A stretch of 64,000 nt of DNA from the NCBI GenBank assembly GCA_963734185.1, contig CAVTGA010000002.1, positions 1,240,001 through 1,304,000 of the forward strand, written 5' to 3'. The position numbers and the translations under genes were made by a program. Under the pieces are notes generated by a model. That model ran no database searches, was not told the origin of the DNA, and was given only the letters and a program-made list of their open reading frames with translations. Position 1 is the first letter of the stretch. The number at the start of each line of letters is the position of its first letter. Shown here in pieces: positions 7,709-17,252 of the stretch. This DNA comes from PALSA-894 sp963734185. GTDB taxonomy: Bacteria; Pseudomonadota; Alphaproteobacteria; Rhizobiales; Xanthobacteraceae.

Positions 7709-7773
7709 GTAGCCCGCATGAAGCGAAGCGGAATGCGGGAATCCCGGATTGCGCTTCGCTCCATCCGGGCTAC
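7709..7773. repeat. REP-like palindrome, class B short form (65 bp, copy 1)
   Basis: GTAGCCCGCATGAAGCGAAG ... CTTCGCTCCATCCGGGCTAC: two complementary arms around an inner GAATGCGGGAATCCCGGATT. Copies of exactly the same length occur at 8976-9040 and 52366-52430. The longer related form surrounds the transposase gene at 49669-50196. Confidence 0.85.
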
Positions 7774-7803
7774 GCTGTCACCGCAAGCCCGCACAGGTGC
7801 CCC

Positions 7804-8979
7804 ATGCCCCCGATCGAGCGCATCAAGACCTTCCATGACGAATTGACCGCGCAACGCCGCGATTTCCACGCCCATCCGGAGATCGGCTTCACCGAGCATC
7901 GCACCTCCGACATCGTGGCCACGCAGCTCGAGGCATTCGGCTGCGAGGTGCATCGCGGCATCGGTGGGACCGGCGTGGTCGGGGTCTTGCGCGAGGGCAA
8001 CGGCCCGATCGCGATCGGGCTGCGCGCCGACATGGATGCGCTGCCGATCCACGAGGCGAACGACGTGCCCTACAAGTCGACGCGTGCGGGCGTGATGCAC
8101 GCCTGCGGCCATGACGGGCACACCACCATGCTGCTCGGAGCGGCGCGCTATCTCGCCGAGACGCGCAACTTCAACGGCACGGTGCACTTCATCTTCCAGC
8201 CGGCCGAGGAGGGCCTCGGCGGCGCGCAGGCGATGCTGCAGGACCAGCTGTTCCAGCGTTTCCCGTGCGACTCGGTGTTCGGCATGCACAATCACCCAGG
8301 GCTGCCGGTCGGCCAGTTCGCGATCCGCCCCGGCACCATGATGGCGGCCGGCGCGTTCTTCGACATCCAGGTCGAGGGTCGCGGCTCGCACGGCGCGCGA
8401 CCGGAGGTCAGCATCGATCCGGTGCTGGTCGCCTGCCACATCATCACCGCCTTGCAGGCGATCGTCGCGCGCAACGTCAGCCCGCTCGATACCGCGGTGC
8501 TCAGCGCGACCGCCATCAAGGCCGGCGACGCCTACAACGTCATCCCGCAGAGCGCCGAGATCCGCGGCACGGTGCGCACGTTCCGTCACGAGACCATGAC
8601 GTTGGTGGAAACCAACATGAAGCGTACCGCGCAAGGCGTCGCGGCGGCATTCGGCGCGACCGCGAGCGTCGATTTCCGCCGCCTGTTCGCGCCGCTGGTC
8701 AACGATCCGGCCGAGACGGCGGAATTCGCCGACGTGGCGGCCGATCTGGTGGGCCCCGAGAACGTCGAGCGTAATCGCGATCTCATCATGGCGTCGGAGG
8801 ATTTCTCCTTCATGCTCGAAGCCTGTCCGGGCGCCTACATCAACATCGGCAACGGCGACACGGTCGGAAGCTGCCCGGTGCACAATCCGAACTACGATTT
8901 CAACGACGCGATCTTGCCGCTCGGCGCCGCCGCGCTCGCGGGGATCGTGGAGAAGAAGCTGGCACGGTTTGCGGGGTAG
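7804..8979 (+). CDS. M20-family amidohydrolase (hippurate/N-acyl amino acid hydrolase type)
   Basis: A 391-residue metallopeptidase-fold amidohydrolase. The metal-site motifs are visible: FHAHPEIGFTEHRT near residue 21, MHACGHDGHTTMLL near 98, FQPAEEG near 129 and a late MASEDFSFML. The small dimerisation domain lies between about 180 and 290. The family removes acyl groups from amino acids (hippurate, N-acetyl, indole-acetyl conjugates); no N-terminal secretion signal is seen, so it should be cytoplasmic. The ATG at 7804 starts the conserved domain; the frame stays open further upstream only as an antisense shadow of the oxidase gene. Its TAG stop lies inside a REP-like palindrome. Confidence 0.88.
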   Translation: MPPIERIKTFHDELTAQRRDFHAHPEIGFTEHRTSDIVATQLEAFGCEVHRGIGGTGVVGVLREGNGPIAIGLRADMDALPIHEANDVPYKSTRAGVMHACGHDGHTTMLLGAARYLAETRNFNGTVHFIFQPAEEGLGGAQAMLQDQLFQRFPCDSVFGMHNHPGLPVGQFAIRPGTMMAAGAFFDIQVEGRGSHGARPEVSIDPVLVACHIITALQAIVARNVSPLDTAVLSATAIKAGDAYNVIPQSAEIRGTVRTFRHETMTLVETNMKRTAQGVAAAFGATASVDFRRLFAPLVNDPAETAEFADVAADLVGPENVERNRDLIMASEDFSFMLEACPGAYINIGNGDTVGSCPVHNPNYDFNDAILPLGAAALAGIVEKKLARFAG

Positions 8980-9040
8980 CCCGCATGGAGCGAAGCGGAA
9001 TGCGGGAATCCCGGATTTCGCTGCGCTCCATCCGGGCTAC
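8976..9040. repeat. REP-like palindrome, class B short form (65 bp, copy 2) between convergent genes
   Basis: The same 65-bp palindrome as at 7709-7773. It fills the whole space between two convergent genes: its first bases supply the TAG stop of the M20 amidohydrolase (8977-8979), and its last base is the final base of the permease stop codon on the other strand (9040-9042). The stem could serve as a two-way transcription stop. Confidence 0.85.
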
Positions 9041-9882
9041 TACCTTATCCCCGCCCGCATGAAACTCTGTACGAACTGGCGCTGGAACAGCAGGAAGCCG
9101 ACCAGCAGCGGGCCCGAGGTCATCAGGGTCGCGGCGCAGATGATCGCCCAGTCGATGCCCTGGTCGCCCGAGGAGAACACCTGCAGCCCGACGGTGAGCG
9201 GGCGCGCCTCGACCGAGTTGGTCACGATCAGCGGCCAGAGGAAGTTGTTCCAATGGTAGCTCACCGACACGAGCCCGTAGGCGACGTAGATCGGCTTGGC
9301 CAGCGGCACGTAGACCTTGAGCAGCACCTGCAGGGCGCTTGCGCCTTCGATGCGCGCGGCGTCGTCCAATTCCTTCGGCACGGTCTTGAAGGTCTGGCGC
9401 AACAGGAAGATGCCGAACGCCGAGGCGACGTAGGGCAGCGCGATCGCCGGGATCGTGTCGATCAGGCCGAGACGTCCCATGGTGCGGTAGTTCTCGACGA
9501 TCAGCACGTCGGGCATGATCATCAGCTGGGCCAGCACCAGCGCGAACGCGACGTTGCGCCCGGCGAACTCGTAGCGCGCGAACGCGTAAGCGGCGAGCGT
9601 GCACAGCACCAGCTGGCAGGCCAGGATCATGGTGACCAGCACGAAGGTGTTGAAGAAATAGCGCGCGAACGGCGCCGCCGCCCAGGCGCGCTCGAAGTTC
9701 TCGAGCGTCAGCGGCGCAAACAGCGCGAAGCGCGTGGTGAACTCGGCCGGGTGGAACGCGGCCCACACCGCATAGGCGAGCGGGAGCACCCACAGGATCG
9801 CGAGCAGCCAGGCGGCCGCGCTTTCAAGCACGCGCCAGATGCCGCTCGGCGCATAAGGCTCGGAGCGTTCCGGCGCGCTCAT
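9040..9882 (-). CDS. ABC transporter permease, UgpE/MalG type
   Basis: A 280-residue integral membrane protein with six predicted helices. The permease EAA loop reads ELDDAARIEGASALQVLLKVYVPLAKP, the contact for the ATPase. This is the second permease of a carbohydrate-uptake class 1 ABC importer. It overlaps the first permease by ATGA, so the pair is translationally coupled. Substrate is not readable; relatives carry glycerol-3-phosphate, sugars and similar polar solutes. Confidence 0.85.
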   Translation of the reverse strand: MSAPERSEPYAPSGIWRVLESAAAWLLAILWVLPLAYAVWAAFHPAEFTTRFALFAPLTLENFERAWAAAPFARYFFNTFVLVTMILACQLVLCTLAAYAFARYEFAGRNVAFALVLAQLMIMPDVLIVENYRTMGRLGLIDTIPAIALPYVASAFGIFLLRQTFKTVPKELDDAARIEGASALQVLLKVYVPLAKPIYVAYGLVSVSYHWNNFLWPLIVTNSVEARPLTVGLQVFSSGDQGIDWAIICAATLMTSGPLLVGFLLFQRQFVQSFMRAGIR

Positions 9883-10757
9883 CGGTAGTGGATCCGCCGC
9901 TCGAGCCAGCCGTATTGCAGGAACGCGACCGCGGCGAGGATCGCGAGCAGGACCGCGGTCAGCGCCGCCGCGTAAGCCGTGTCCCAGAAATTGAAGCCGA
10001 CCTGATAGATGTAATAGAGCAGCAACGTGGTGGCGTTGTCGGGCCCGCCGCGGGTCATGACGATGATGTGGTCGACCATGCGGAAGGCGTTGATCACCGC
10101 GTTGATCAGCACGAACAGCGTGGTCGGCATCAGCAGCGGAAACTGCACGCGGCGGAAGAAGGTCCAGCGCGAAGCGCCTTCGAGCGCGGCGGCCTCGGCG
10201 AGACTTGGCGCGATGCCCTGCAGCGCGGCCAGATAGAAGATCATGAAGAACCCGGCTTCCTTCCAGATCGCCACGATGGTGACGGCGAGCAGCGCGGTGT
10301 CCTGCGAGCCGAGCCAGTTGTGCGAGGGGATGCCGAGGAAGCCGGTGATCTGCTCGAGCAGGCCGTATTGCGGCGTGTAGAAGAACAGCCAGATGTTGGC
10401 GACCGCGATCATCGGCAGGATGGTGGGGGTGAAATACGCCATGCGCACCAAAGTGCGCCCGGCGATGCGATCGTTGACCCACAGCGCCATCAGGATGGCG
10501 AGCGCGATCGACACCGGAATGGTGCCGAGCGCGAAGTAGAGGTTGTTGACCAGGGCGCGCCAGAACACCGGGTCGGCGGCGATCTGGGCGTAGTTGTCGA
10601 GGCCGATGAAGCGCGCCGGCCGGCGCGGGCGCGGTGTCGAGGTGAAGCTGTCGATGAAGGTCGCAAGCGCCGGCCAGTGGGTGAACAGCGCCAGCAGTGC
10701 CATGGCCGGCAGCAGCAGCAGCCAGCCATGGATGGTGGCGGTGAGGCGGGGGTTCAT
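9879..10757 (-). CDS. ABC transporter permease, UgpA/MalF type
   Basis: A 292-residue membrane protein with six helices and the EAA loop SLAEAAALEGASRWTFFRRVQFP. It is the first permease of the importer and pairs with the gene that overlaps its 3' end. The binding protein is encoded 232 bases upstream, with a long inverted repeat in the gap. Confidence 0.85.
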   Translation of the reverse strand: MNPRLTATIHGWLLLLPAMALLALFTHWPALATFIDSFTSTPRPRRPARFIGLDNYAQIAADPVFWRALVNNLYFALGTIPVSIALAILMALWVNDRIAGRTLVRMAYFTPTILPMIAVANIWLFFYTPQYGLLEQITGFLGIPSHNWLGSQDTALLAVTIVAIWKEAGFFMIFYLAALQGIAPSLAEAAALEGASRWTFFRRVQFPLLMPTTLFVLINAVINAFRMVDHIIVMTRGGPDNATTLLLYYIYQVGFNFWDTAYAAALTAVLLAILAAVAFLQYGWLERRIHYR

Positions 10758-10778
10758 CGGTCGGCCGCTCGCGGGGAG

Positions 10779-10963
10779 AGCGCCACAGCACCTCCCCCCT
10801 TGTGGGGGAGGTCGACCGCCGAAGCCCGCAGGGCGACGGCGGGCGGGAGGGGGTCTTTGCTTTTCTTTGTCTCAGAAGGCTCTTCGTGCGTGTGGCGAGT
10901 CCCCCTCCGGCCTCGCTTCGCTCGGCCACCTCCCCCACAAGGGGGGAGGGAGGCTGTGGCGCT
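10779..10963. repeat. Long inverted repeat, class C (copy 1), between binding-protein and permease genes
   Basis: Outer arms AGCGCCACAG (10779-10788) and CTGTGGCGCT (10954-10963). Inside them lie CCTCCCCCCTTGTGGGGGAG and its complement. The element sits inside the ABC operon, after the binding-protein gene. Relatives occur at 47098-47344 and, more loosely, 51344-51487. Confidence 0.8.
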
Positions 10964-10989
10964 TTCAGTGCCAATCTCGTCCAACATAC

Positions 10990-12279
10990 TCACCGATACT
11001 GCCTGAGGATCCGCTCCGCTTCGGCTTGCGCGTCCTTCATGGCCTGCTCCGGCGTCTTGGTGCCGTTGAGCGCCGCCTGCAGCCCGTCGTTGAGCGCCTT
11101 GGTGGCGCGCTGGTTCTCGTGCGTCGACAATTCGGCGACCGAGAATTCGAGCTGGTCGCGCGCGACCGCCGCCGGCGGGAAGTCGGCGACGTATCGCTTC
11201 ATCGCGTCGGTGGCGTAGGCGTCGGGCCGGACCGCCACGTAGCCGGTGTCGATGCTCCACTGCGCGGCGCGCTCCGGCGTGGTGATCCACTTGATGAACT
11301 GGAACGCCGCCTGCTGCTCGGCCGCGCTCGACTTCTTGAAGATGTAGAAGTTGCCGCCGCCGGTCGGACTGCCGCGCCGCTTGTGCGCCGGGAGCATGGC
11401 GACGCCGAACGGGAATTTGGCGTTGGCACGCACGTTGGTGAGATTGCCGGTCGTGGTCCACATCATGGCGACCTTGCGCTCGAAGAAGTCCTTCGGCGTG
11501 GTGCCCCATTCGACGATGCCGGGCGGATGGACACGGTGCTTGCGCGACAGGTCGGTCCAGTAGGCGAGCGCCTCGATCACTTCCGGCTTGTCGTAGAAAG
11601 TGGCGTCGCCGGCTTCGTTCGCCAGCACCGCGCCGGCCGGCGTGGTAAGGCCCTGGAACAGCCAATAGGGGAAACCGGAGGAGGGGATCTGCACGCCCCA
11701 TTGCGTCACGTTGCCGGAGGCGTCGCGCTTGGTCAGCTTCTCGGCGAAGGCTTGTTGCTCGGCCCAGGTGGCGGGCGCCTTGTCGGGATCGAGCCCGGCT
11801 TCCCGGAACAGCTCCTTGTTCCAATAGAGCACGATGGTCGAGCGCTGGAACGGCACGCCCCAGATCTTGCCGCCGGTCTGGCTGTTCTGCATGAAGGCCG
11901 GGAAGAAGCTTGCCATCCACTTCTTGTCGTCGTCGGTCTTGAGCAACGGGTCGATCGGAACGATCGCTTCCTCGTCGATCAGGGTGAACATGTCGGTCGA
12001 CAGCAGCACCGAGGTGACCGGCGGCGTGCCGCTCTTGTGCGCGGTCAGCGCCTTGGTGATGCTCTCCTGGTAGGTGCCGGAATAGATCGGCTTGACCTTG
12101 ATCGACGGGTTCGCCTTCTCGAAGTCGGCGGCATAGCCGTCGATGATCCTGGTGATCGGGCCGCCGACCGCGATCGGATAGAAGAACGAGACTTCGGCGG
12201 CGCCCTGCGCCACGGCGGGCTTGGCGATCGCGGTGCTCGCGAGCGCGGCGGTTCCGGCGAGGAATTGTCTGCGGTCCAT
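10990..12279 (-). CDS. Extracellular solute-binding protein, UgpB-like (family 1)
   Basis: A 429-residue periplasmic binding protein. The N-terminus MDRRQFLAGTAALASTAIAK has a twin-arginine motif and ends at an Ala-x-Ala-type site (AVAQG), so export by Tat is likely. The mature part has the long two-lobe family 1 fold, with motifs such as GKIWGVPFQRSTIVLYWNK near residue 130. The ATG at 12279 is chosen because GGGGAGAG lies just upstream; an earlier in-frame ATG exists. It would hand its ligand to the two permeases downstream. Confidence 0.85.
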   Translation of the reverse strand: MDRRQFLAGTAALASTAIAKPAVAQGAAEVSFFYPIAVGGPITRIIDGYAADFEKANPSIKVKPIYSGTYQESITKALTAHKSGTPPVTSVLLSTDMFTLIDEEAIVPIDPLLKTDDDKKWMASFFPAFMQNSQTGGKIWGVPFQRSTIVLYWNKELFREAGLDPDKAPATWAEQQAFAEKLTKRDASGNVTQWGVQIPSSGFPYWLFQGLTTPAGAVLANEAGDATFYDKPEVIEALAYWTDLSRKHRVHPPGIVEWGTTPKDFFERKVAMMWTTTGNLTNVRANAKFPFGVAMLPAHKRRGSPTGGGNFYIFKKSSAAEQQAAFQFIKWITTPERAAQWSIDTGYVAVRPDAYATDAMKRYVADFPPAAVARDQLEFSVAELSTHENQRATKALNDGLQAALNGTKTPEQAMKDAQAEAERILRQYR

Positions 12280-12311
12280 GTGGTCTCTCCCCTTTGCGCT
12301 GTGTTGTTGTT

Positions 12312-13352
<1,041 letters not shown>

Positions 13353-13371
13353 CGGCTCGTCGCGGCGGGGA

Positions 13372-14079
13372 CTATTCGGCGGCGACGCGCAACGCGGCGT
13401 TCGCCTCCAGCCGCTGAATCAGGAAATCGGTGTCCATCACGTCGCCGAAGATCGCATAGAAGGTCGAGAGCGTCGCGTTGTGCTCCTCGTCGGTGCGCGT
13501 GGCGTTGGCGTCGCTCACCATGACGGTCTTGAAGTTGAGCATCATGGCATCGCGCGCGGAGGATTCGCAGCATACGTTGGTGACCGTGCCGGCGATCAAC
13601 ACCGTATCGTAGCCTTGCGCCGTGAGGCGCGCCGGCAGGTCGGACGAACCCTGCAGGAACGCGCTGAAGCGGGTCTTGAGAACGATCTCGTCGTCAGGTT
13701 TCACATCCAGCTCGGCATGCAGTTCGTGGCCGCGCGAACCGGGCGCCAAATTGGCAACGAGCCGCTGGCGCGTCTCGGCGTTCATCATGCCGAGCCATTC
13801 GGACCAAGCGACGGCGCTGTCGGCGTCGACCGTCTGCTGGATCCAGAACACCTTGCCGCCAGTGCGCCGCACCACTGCAGCGAGCTTGTTCACGTTGGGT
13901 ACGATTTCGGCCGCGTACGGCACGTACGCCGCCGCGACTTCCTCGAGGCAGAACGCGTTCTGCATATCGACGACGATCAGCGCGGTCTTGCGCGGATCGA
14001 GGTTCTCATGCACGTGCAGCTTGCCGCGCCGCAGCTGCGTCTGCTCCACGGCCCATGGGGCGATCTTGACCTGGTGCAT
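13372..14079 (-). CDS. Isochorismatase-fold cysteine hydrolase (candidate N-carbamoylsarcosine amidase)
   Basis: A 235-residue protein with the catalytic triad of the family: Asp38 (VVDMQNAF), Lys135 (VLKTRFSAF) and Cys170 (GTVTNVCCESSARDA), with a cis-peptide stretch before the Cys. Spacing of the triad is close to N-carbamoylsarcosine amidohydrolase. The family also includes nicotinamidases, isochorismatases and ureidoacrylate hydrolases, so the substrate is open. Its neighbours, a hydantoinase, HyuA/HyuB and a sarcosine oxidase-like gene, favour a carbamoyl-amino-acid substrate. The ATG at 14079 starts MHQVKIAPW; upstream codons read into a repeat. Confidence 0.75.
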   Translation of the reverse strand: MHQVKIAPWAVEQTQLRRGKLHVHENLDPRKTALIVVDMQNAFCLEEVAAAYVPYAAEIVPNVNKLAAVVRRTGGKVFWIQQTVDADSAVAWSEWLGMMNAETRQRLVANLAPGSRGHELHAELDVKPDDEIVLKTRFSAFLQGSSDLPARLTAQGYDTVLIAGTVTNVCCESSARDAMMLNFKTVMVSDANATRTDEEHNATLSTFYAIFGDVMDTDFLIQRLEANAALRVAAE

Positions 14080-14104
14080 GGTTGGCCTCCGCGTCCCGAG
14101 CATA

Positions 14105-14136
14105 GTAGCCCGCGTGGAGCGGAGCGCAATGCGGGG
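14105..14136. repeat. Half copy of the class B REP-like palindrome
   Basis: GTAGCCCGCGTGGAGCGGAG followed by the CGCAATGCGGGG part of the left arm only. It fills the gap between the hydantoinase stop and the amidase start on the opposite strand. Confidence 0.7.
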
Positions 14137-14141
14137 CGCGG

Positions 14142-15605
14142 TTACGCCAGTTTCGCCCCGAAATTCGTCTTCGGATCGAACTCCGGCGCGAGACGCCCGA
14201 GCGGCTTTGCAGCCTCACCGGCTTGGCGCGCGAGGAAGCGCCCGCTGCCCGGTTTCGCGTTGAGCTTGCCGTTCTCCACGATGACGGCGCCGCGCTGCAG
14301 CACGGTGACCGGCCAGCCCTTCACGCTGCGGCCGGCCCACGGCGTGTAGCCGGCGCGGTCCTTTACGGTCTTGTCGCTGAAGGTGACGCGCTTGTTCGGG
14401 TCCCAGATCGCCACGTCGGCATCGGCGCCGACCGCGATCGAGCCCTTCTTCGGATGCAGGCCGTAGATTTTCGCCGGTGCGGTCGACGTCCACTGCACGA
14501 ACTTGCAGACGTCGAAGCGGCCGTTCGACACCATCGCGTCGAACACCACGGGGAGGCGCGCTTCGAGGCCCGGCATGCCGTTCGGGATCTGCTTGAAGGT
14601 CGACTTCGGTCCCGCCACCAGCTTGCCGGTCTTGTCGTAGGCGTAAGGCGCGTGGTCGGACGAGATCACCTGCAGGTCGCCGAGCGCGAGCGCCTGCCAG
14701 ATCGCCTCCTGGTCGCGCGCCTCGCGCGCCGGCGGCGAGAACATCCATTTGCCGCCGGTGAGTCCCGGCTTGTCGAGGTCGTGCCGGGTCATGAACAGGT
14801 ATTGCGGGCAGGTCTCGGCGAAAACCTTCAGGCCTTCTCCACGCGCCTGCCGGATCACCGCGCAACCCTCGGCGGTCGACACGTGGAAGATCATGATCGG
14901 CTGATCGACCAGGGCGGCACAGGCGATCAGGCGCGTGAAGGCCTCCGGCTCGCACACGCGCGGATGCGAGATCGAATGGAATTTCGGCGCCGTGTAGCCG
15001 TGCTTGATGAGGCGCTTGCCCATCCACGAGATCATGCCGTGGTTCTCGGCATGCACCGACACCATGGCGCGGTTGTCGCGCGCGGCCTGCAGGACGTTGA
15101 GCAACTGCTCGTCGTCGACGCGCAGCCGGTCGTAGGTCATGAACACCTTGAGCGAGGCGTGCCCGGCCTTGACCAGCGGCGGCACCTCCTTGGCGAGCAC
15201 CTCCTCGCGCGGATCGGCGAGGATCATGTGGAACGCGTAGTCGATGACGGCGCCGCGCTCGGCGAGCTGGTGATACTCGTCCACCACGGTCTTGAGGCTC
15301 ATCCCGACATGCTGGGCCGCGAACGAGATCACCGTCGTGGTGCCGCCGTGTGCCGCCGCGGTGGTGGCGCTCTGGAACGTGTCGGCGTTCATCAGCCCCG
15401 AAGCCGAGAGCTGCTCGATGTGGCAGTGGCTGTCGACGCCGCCGGGCAACACCAGCTTACCGCGGGCGTCGATCTCGCGGCTCCCCTTGTCGAGACCCTG
15501 GCCGATCGCCGCGATGGTCTCGCCGCGGATGCCGACATCGGCCTGCATGGTGTCGGTGGCGTTCGCCACCGTTCCACCGCGGATCACGAGGTCGAAGGGT
15601 TGCAT
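14142..15605 (-). CDS. Cyclic amidohydrolase: D-hydantoinase / dihydropyrimidinase
   Basis: A 487-residue metal-dependent hydrolase. The metal ligands are readable: H60-x-H62 in GGVDSHCHIE, Lys153 in ASLKVFMTY (the carboxylated lysine), His185 in VHAENHG, a later His in IFHVST and Asp in SSDHAPY. These place it with hydantoinases and dihydropyrimidinases, which open the hydantoin or dihydrouracil ring to an N-carbamoyl amino acid. Start ATG 15605 has GGGAG upstream. It lies just upstream of the isochorismatase-fold gene on the same strand, with the racemase and N-carbamoylase genes close by. Confidence 0.9.
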   Translation of the reverse strand: MQPFDLVIRGGTVANATDTMQADVGIRGETIAAIGQGLDKGSREIDARGKLVLPGGVDSHCHIEQLSASGLMNADTFQSATTAAAHGGTTTVISFAAQHVGMSLKTVVDEYHQLAERGAVIDYAFHMILADPREEVLAKEVPPLVKAGHASLKVFMTYDRLRVDDEQLLNVLQAARDNRAMVSVHAENHGMISWMGKRLIKHGYTAPKFHSISHPRVCEPEAFTRLIACAALVDQPIMIFHVSTAEGCAVIRQARGEGLKVFAETCPQYLFMTRHDLDKPGLTGGKWMFSPPAREARDQEAIWQALALGDLQVISSDHAPYAYDKTGKLVAGPKSTFKQIPNGMPGLEARLPVVFDAMVSNGRFDVCKFVQWTSTAPAKIYGLHPKKGSIAVGADADVAIWDPNKRVTFSDKTVKDRAGYTPWAGRSVKGWPVTVLQRGAVIVENGKLNAKPGSGRFLARQAGEAAKPLGRLAPEFDPKTNFGAKLA

Positions 15606-15665
15606 GGGGGTCTCCCGTAAAAGGCGTGGCACAACGAATAGCGGGAATGCGCGCCTATTCTCAAT

Positions 15666-15758
15666 CGTCATGCCCGGGCTTGTCCCGGGCATCCACGTCT
15701 TTAAGGTGATTGTAGCAAGTCAAGACGTGGATGGCCGGAACAAGTCCGGCCATGACGG
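15666..15758. repeat. Class A palindromic repeat (copy 3)
   Basis: CGTCATGCCCGGGCTTGTCC with its complement, then AAGACGTGGATGGCCGG to CCATGACGG. It lies between the divergent hydantoinase and racemase genes, so it overlaps their promoter space. Confidence 0.85.
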
Positions 15759-15769
15759 AGCCAGAAATC

Positions 15770-16438
15770 ATGCCTGATACGCGCCCGCGCATCCGCGTCG
15801 TCAACCCCAATTCGAACGAGGCCGTCACCGCGGCGATCGATGCTGCGGTGGCTCCGCTGCGCTTCGCCGAGGGGCCCGAGATCGTCTGCTCGACGCTGGC
15901 CGAAGGCCCGTTCGGGGTCGAGACCCAGGCGGATGCCGAGAGCGTCACCATGCCGCTGCGGCGTCTGGTCGAGGCCGATAACGCGTCGGATGCCTTCGTG
16001 ATCGCCTGCTACAGCGATCCCGGCCTGCATGTGTGCCGCGAGGGCACGCCGCGCCCGGTGTTCGGCATCGCCGAGTGCGGCGTGCTGACGGCGCTGGCGC
16101 GGGCCGAGCGGTTCGGCGTCATCGCCATCCGGCAGCGTTCGATCGCCCGCCATGTGCGCTATCTGCGGCAGATGGGACTGACCGACCGGCTCGCCGGCGA
16201 GCGGCCGCTGGAGATGTCGGTCGCCGAGACGGTGAGCGGCGAGAGCACGCTGTCACGCATGATCGAGGTCGGCCGCGCCTTGAAGGACGAAGACGGCGCC
16301 AACGCGATCGTCATGGGCTGCGCCGGCATGGCGCGGCATCGCCGGCCGCTCGAAGACGCTCTCGGCATCCCGGTGATCGATCCGACGCAGGCCGCGGTGA
16401 CTATGGCTCTCGGCGTGCTGCAGCTGTCGCGCAGCTAG
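15770..16438 (+). CDS. Aspartate/glutamate/hydantoin racemase family protein
   Basis: A 222-residue protein of the Asp/Glu racemase fold. The two catalytic cysteines are seen in FVIACYSDPGL (about residue 80) and IVMGCAGMA (about 184). The opening IRVVNPNSNEAVT is typical of hydantoin racemase. Such enzymes interconvert D- and L-5-substituted hydantoins so that a stereospecific hydantoinase can use both. ATG 15770 is chosen because the codons before it lie in the class A repeat. It is divergent from the hydantoinase gene. Confidence 0.85.
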   Translation: MPDTRPRIRVVNPNSNEAVTAAIDAAVAPLRFAEGPEIVCSTLAEGPFGVETQADAESVTMPLRRLVEADNASDAFVIACYSDPGLHVCREGTPRPVFGIAECGVLTALARAERFGVIAIRQRSIARHVRYLRQMGLTDRLAGERPLEMSVAETVSGESTLSRMIEVGRALKDEDGANAIVMGCAGMARHRRPLEDALGIPVIDPTQAAVTMALGVLQLSRS

Positions 16439-16440
16439 GA

Positions 16441-16586
16441 CCTCATGGTGAGGAGCGTCGCCATAGCGCGTCGAAGACGCGCGTAAACGCGCTTATGGCG
16501 ACGCGTCTCGAACCATGGCCCCAAGCGAGGCCGGTGCATGCGGCCATCCTTCGAGACGCTCGCCTCGCTCGCTCCTCAGGATGAGG
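16441..16586. repeat. Branched palindromic repeat between convergent genes
   Basis: Outer arms CCTCATGGTGAGGAGCG (16441-16457) and CGCTCCTCAGGATGAGG (16570-16586). Two further imperfect inverted repeats are nested inside, around GTCGCCATAGCGCG and GTCTCGAACCATGGCC. It starts 2 bases after the racemase stop and ends shortly before the flavin-reductase stop on the other strand. No other copy in this window. Confidence 0.75.
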
Positions 16587-16602
16587 TCTGAGGCGTACGG
16601 CG

Positions 16603-17247
16603 CTACTTCTTCCGCTCCGCCGCCCATTCCTCGTAGGTCTGGCGCACGTGAGCGAACGGCTCGCCGAGCGACGCATAGAAATTGCCGTAAAGGCGCGCGA
16701 GCGGGCGATACTGCGTCATGTCGATGCGCAGGTTCGCGGGGTCGACGATGCCTTCGCGCACATGGATGTGCACGATCTCGCCGATGGCGAGGCGGCGCTC
16801 GCGGCTCACCTCCAGGGTCGTGAAGTGCCGGCATTCGAGCGCGGCCGGCGCCTCGGCGATGCGCGGGATCTCGATCTTGACGCTCGGCAGGAGGGTGAGG
16901 CCGGCGGCGTCGATCTCGCTGATCTCCGGAGGAAAGTCGATGGAGCAGATGTTCATGCGCTCGCCGAGCGCCTCGTCGACCAGGTTCACCACGAACGCGC
17001 CGTGCTCGCGGATGTGCGCGGACGTGTCCTTGAGCCCGCCGTTCGACTTCGATTGCAAGCCAAGCACCACCAGCGGCGGGGACTCGCTGAACAGGTTGAA
17101 GAAAGAGAACGGCGCCGCGTTGACGATGCCTCCGGGGCCGAGCGTGGTCACGAGCGCGATCGGGCGCGGGATGACCAGGCCGATGAGCAGCTTGTAGCGG
17201 TCGCGCGGGGCGAGCGCGGCGGCGTCGAAGGAGAGTGGTTCGGTCAT
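16603..17247 (-). CDS. Flavin reductase-like, FMN-binding split-barrel protein
   Basis: A 214-residue protein with the flavin reductase-like domain: RPIALVTTLGPGGIVNAAPFSFF near residue 30 and the helix GAFVVNLVDEALGERMN near 85. The family reduces or simply binds FMN and often partners a monooxygenase, but no monooxygenase gene is nearby. It starts 5 bases after the N-carbamoylase stop, so the two are co-transcribed and may act on one pathway. Confidence 0.8.
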   Translation of the reverse strand: MTEPLSFDAAALAPRDRYKLLIGLVIPRPIALVTTLGPGGIVNAAPFSFFNLFSESPPLVVLGLQSKSNGGLKDTSAHIREHGAFVVNLVDEALGERMNICSIDFPPEISEIDAAGLTLLPSVKIEIPRIAEAPAALECRHFTTLEVSRERRLAIGEIVHIHVREGIVDPANLRIDMTQYRPLARLYGNFYASLGEPFAHVRQTYEEWAAERKK

Positions 17248-17252
17248 GCGCC

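Noticed and set aside
6892..7803. Possible long N-terminal extension of the M20 amidohydrolase
   Set aside because: The frame is open but antisense to the oxidase gene and crosses a REP. The conserved domain begins right after the ATG at 7804.
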